NCBI GenBank assembly: GCA_034189325.1
Contig: JAXHUM010000102.1
Location: 1-13,905 of the forward strand
Length of the DNA stretch: 13,905 nt
From: JAXHUM01 sp034189325
GTDB lineage: Bacteria > Desulfobacterota > DSM-4660 > Desulfatiglandales > Desulfatiglandaceae
Reading direction: 5' to 3'
Both the position numbers and the translations under genes were made by a program. The stretch's first letter is position 1, and every line of letters starts with the position of its first letter. Of the stretch, positions 12,996 to 13,905 are shown one piece after another. The notes below the pieces were generated by a model. That model worked only from the letters and a program-made list of their open reading frames with translations, did not search any database and was not told the DNA's origin.

Positions 12996-13905
12996 ATGCT
13001 GTTTCGCGACACTGTCAAATTGTCCATCCAGGCGCTGGTCAGCCACCGCCTGCGCAGCTTTTTGACCGCCCTGGGCATCGCGGTGGGCATCGCCGCCGTG
13101 GTGCTGCTCACCTCAGTGGGAGAGGGCGTGCACCGCTTCGTTTTGTCCGAGTTTACCCAGTTCGGCACCAACCTGATCGGGATCAATCCCGGGAAAATAT
13201 CCACCACGGGATTTTCCGGCGCGATCATCAGCAACGTGCGACCCTTGAGCCTCGAAGATGCCCTGGCCTTGGAGCGGTTGCACCGGGTCATCGCCGTTAC
13301 CCCGGTCATTCAAGGCAATGCCGCAGTGGAGTATGATCGCCGCAGCCGCAGGGTGTTTGTCATCGGCGTCGGGGCCGACATGCCGGTGGTGTGGCGGATG
13401 CGGGTGGCCCAGGGCCGCTTTCTGCCGGACGAGGACCCACGCACGGCGCGTGCCTTCGCCGTCCTGGGCAGCAAGGTTAAGAACGAGCTTTTCAGAGACG
13501 AAAATGCCCTGGGGCGGCGTATCCGCATCGGCGGGGAACGCTATCGGGTGATCGGCGTGATGGAATCCAAAGGTGAAATGTTGGGTTTCGACCTCGACGA
13601 CACCGTCTATTTGCCGGTTGCGCGTGCCATGACGCTCTTCAACCGCGAAAGCCTGATGGAAATCGATTTGCTCTATGCGGCCGGAAGCCCTTCGGAAGAG
13701 GTGGCGCGGCGGGCCCGGGCCCTGCTGAAGGAGCGTCATGGTGCCGAGGATTTCACGATCATCACCCAGGAACAGATGCTGGAAGTGCTGGGATCGGTGC
13801 TCAACATTCTCACCCTTGCCGTGGGCGTGCTGGGCGGCATCTCGCTGCTGGTCGGTGGCGTGGGCATCCTGACAATAATGACCATCGGCGTGCATGAACG
13901 CACCG
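12996..13905 (+). CDS. ABC transporter permease, MacB/FtsX family (second, truncated by window end)
   Basis: At least 303 residues; the C-terminus is beyond the window. It has the same plan as the preceding gene: SHRLRSFLTALGIAVGIAAV then VLLTSVGEG as the first helix, a periplasmic domain with QFGTNLIGINPGK, VWRMRVAQGRFLP and RYRVIGVMESKGEMLGFD, and the start of the second helix (VLNILTLAVGVLGGISLLVG). The two permeases are clear paralogues and probably form the two halves of one transporter. The ATG at 12996 is placed at the usual family start (MLFRDTVKLSIQAL). No good ribosome site precedes it and the frame is open upstream without a better start. Coupling is looser (53-nt gap) than at the other junctions. 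Confidence 0.9.
   Translation, partial: MLFRDTVKLSIQALVSHRLRSFLTALGIAVGIAAVVLLTSVGEGVHRFVLSEFTQFGTNLIGINPGKISTTGFSGAIISNVRPLSLEDALALERLHRVIAVTPVIQGNAAVEYDRRSRRVFVIGVGADMPVVWRMRVAQGRFLPDEDPRTARAFAVLGSKVKNELFRDENALGRRIRIGGERYRVIGVMESKGEMLGFDLDDTVYLPVARAMTLFNRESLMEIDLLYAAGSPSEEVARRARALLKERHGAEDFTIITQEQMLEVLGSVLNILTLAVGVLGGISLLVGGVGILTIMTIGVHERT

Noticed and set aside
13113..13895. A 260-codon minus-strand open frame
   Set aside because: It is a shadow of the second permease gene in high-GC DNA, His/Asp/Gln-rich and without a domain.

Overview
The window looks like an accessory stretch of a bacterial chromosome. It has Shine-Dalgarno-led genes, sigma-70-type promoters and start/stop-overlapping operons. 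The combination of an ECF sigma operon with glycogen-binding-like domains, an ADP-forming CoA-ligase alpha-type protein, a YHS-domain relic and an SDR-DUF2867 protein suggests Desulfobacterota (former Deltaproteobacteria) or a neighbour. That placement is inference; there is no rRNA or other phylogenetic marker here. GC content is moderate over roughly 1-9.8 kb and visibly higher from about 9.9 kb to the end.

Layout: (1) 1-455: the tail of a possible upstream ORF, then a repeat-rich leader with a good sigma-70-type promoter and a 37-bp tandem duplication. (2) 456-2749, + strand: a four-gene unit with an ECF sigma factor, a membrane-anchored probable anti-sigma factor ending in a CBM48/AMPK-like domain, a lipoprotein that looks like a second copy of that domain, and an exported helical protein with a recurring loop motif and a Gly-rich tail. 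(3) 2750-3390: an intergenic stretch with a frameshifted YHS-domain gene on the minus strand. (4) 3391-4914, minus: an SDR-DUF2867 protein preceded by a perfect 14-bp palindrome. (5) 4915-6124: mostly decayed DNA, including an unidentified ORF and a clear cyclophilin-like pseudogene. (6) 6125-7465, minus: a CCA tRNA nucleotidyltransferase with an HD domain. (7) 7651-9272, +: a second copy of the 100-bp leader repeat with the same promoter, followed by a CoA-binding ligase alpha-type protein without an ATP-grasp domain. (8) 9273-9908: an MscS-channel remnant (minus) and the leader of the next operon. (9) 9909-13905, +: a MacAB/Lol-like ABC export operon with a membrane-fusion protein, an ATPase and two tandem permeases, the last cut by the window end.

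Two units stand out. The sigma operon couples a transcription factor to two predicted carbohydrate-binding-like domains on the two sides of the cell envelope, which could be an uncharacterised envelope-sensing system. The direct repeat at 211-310 and 7651-7750 puts near-identical promoters in front of two unrelated transcription units 7.44 kb apart. Three minus-strand gene relics (YHS, cyclophilin-like, MscS) show that the spacers between the functional genes are decaying.
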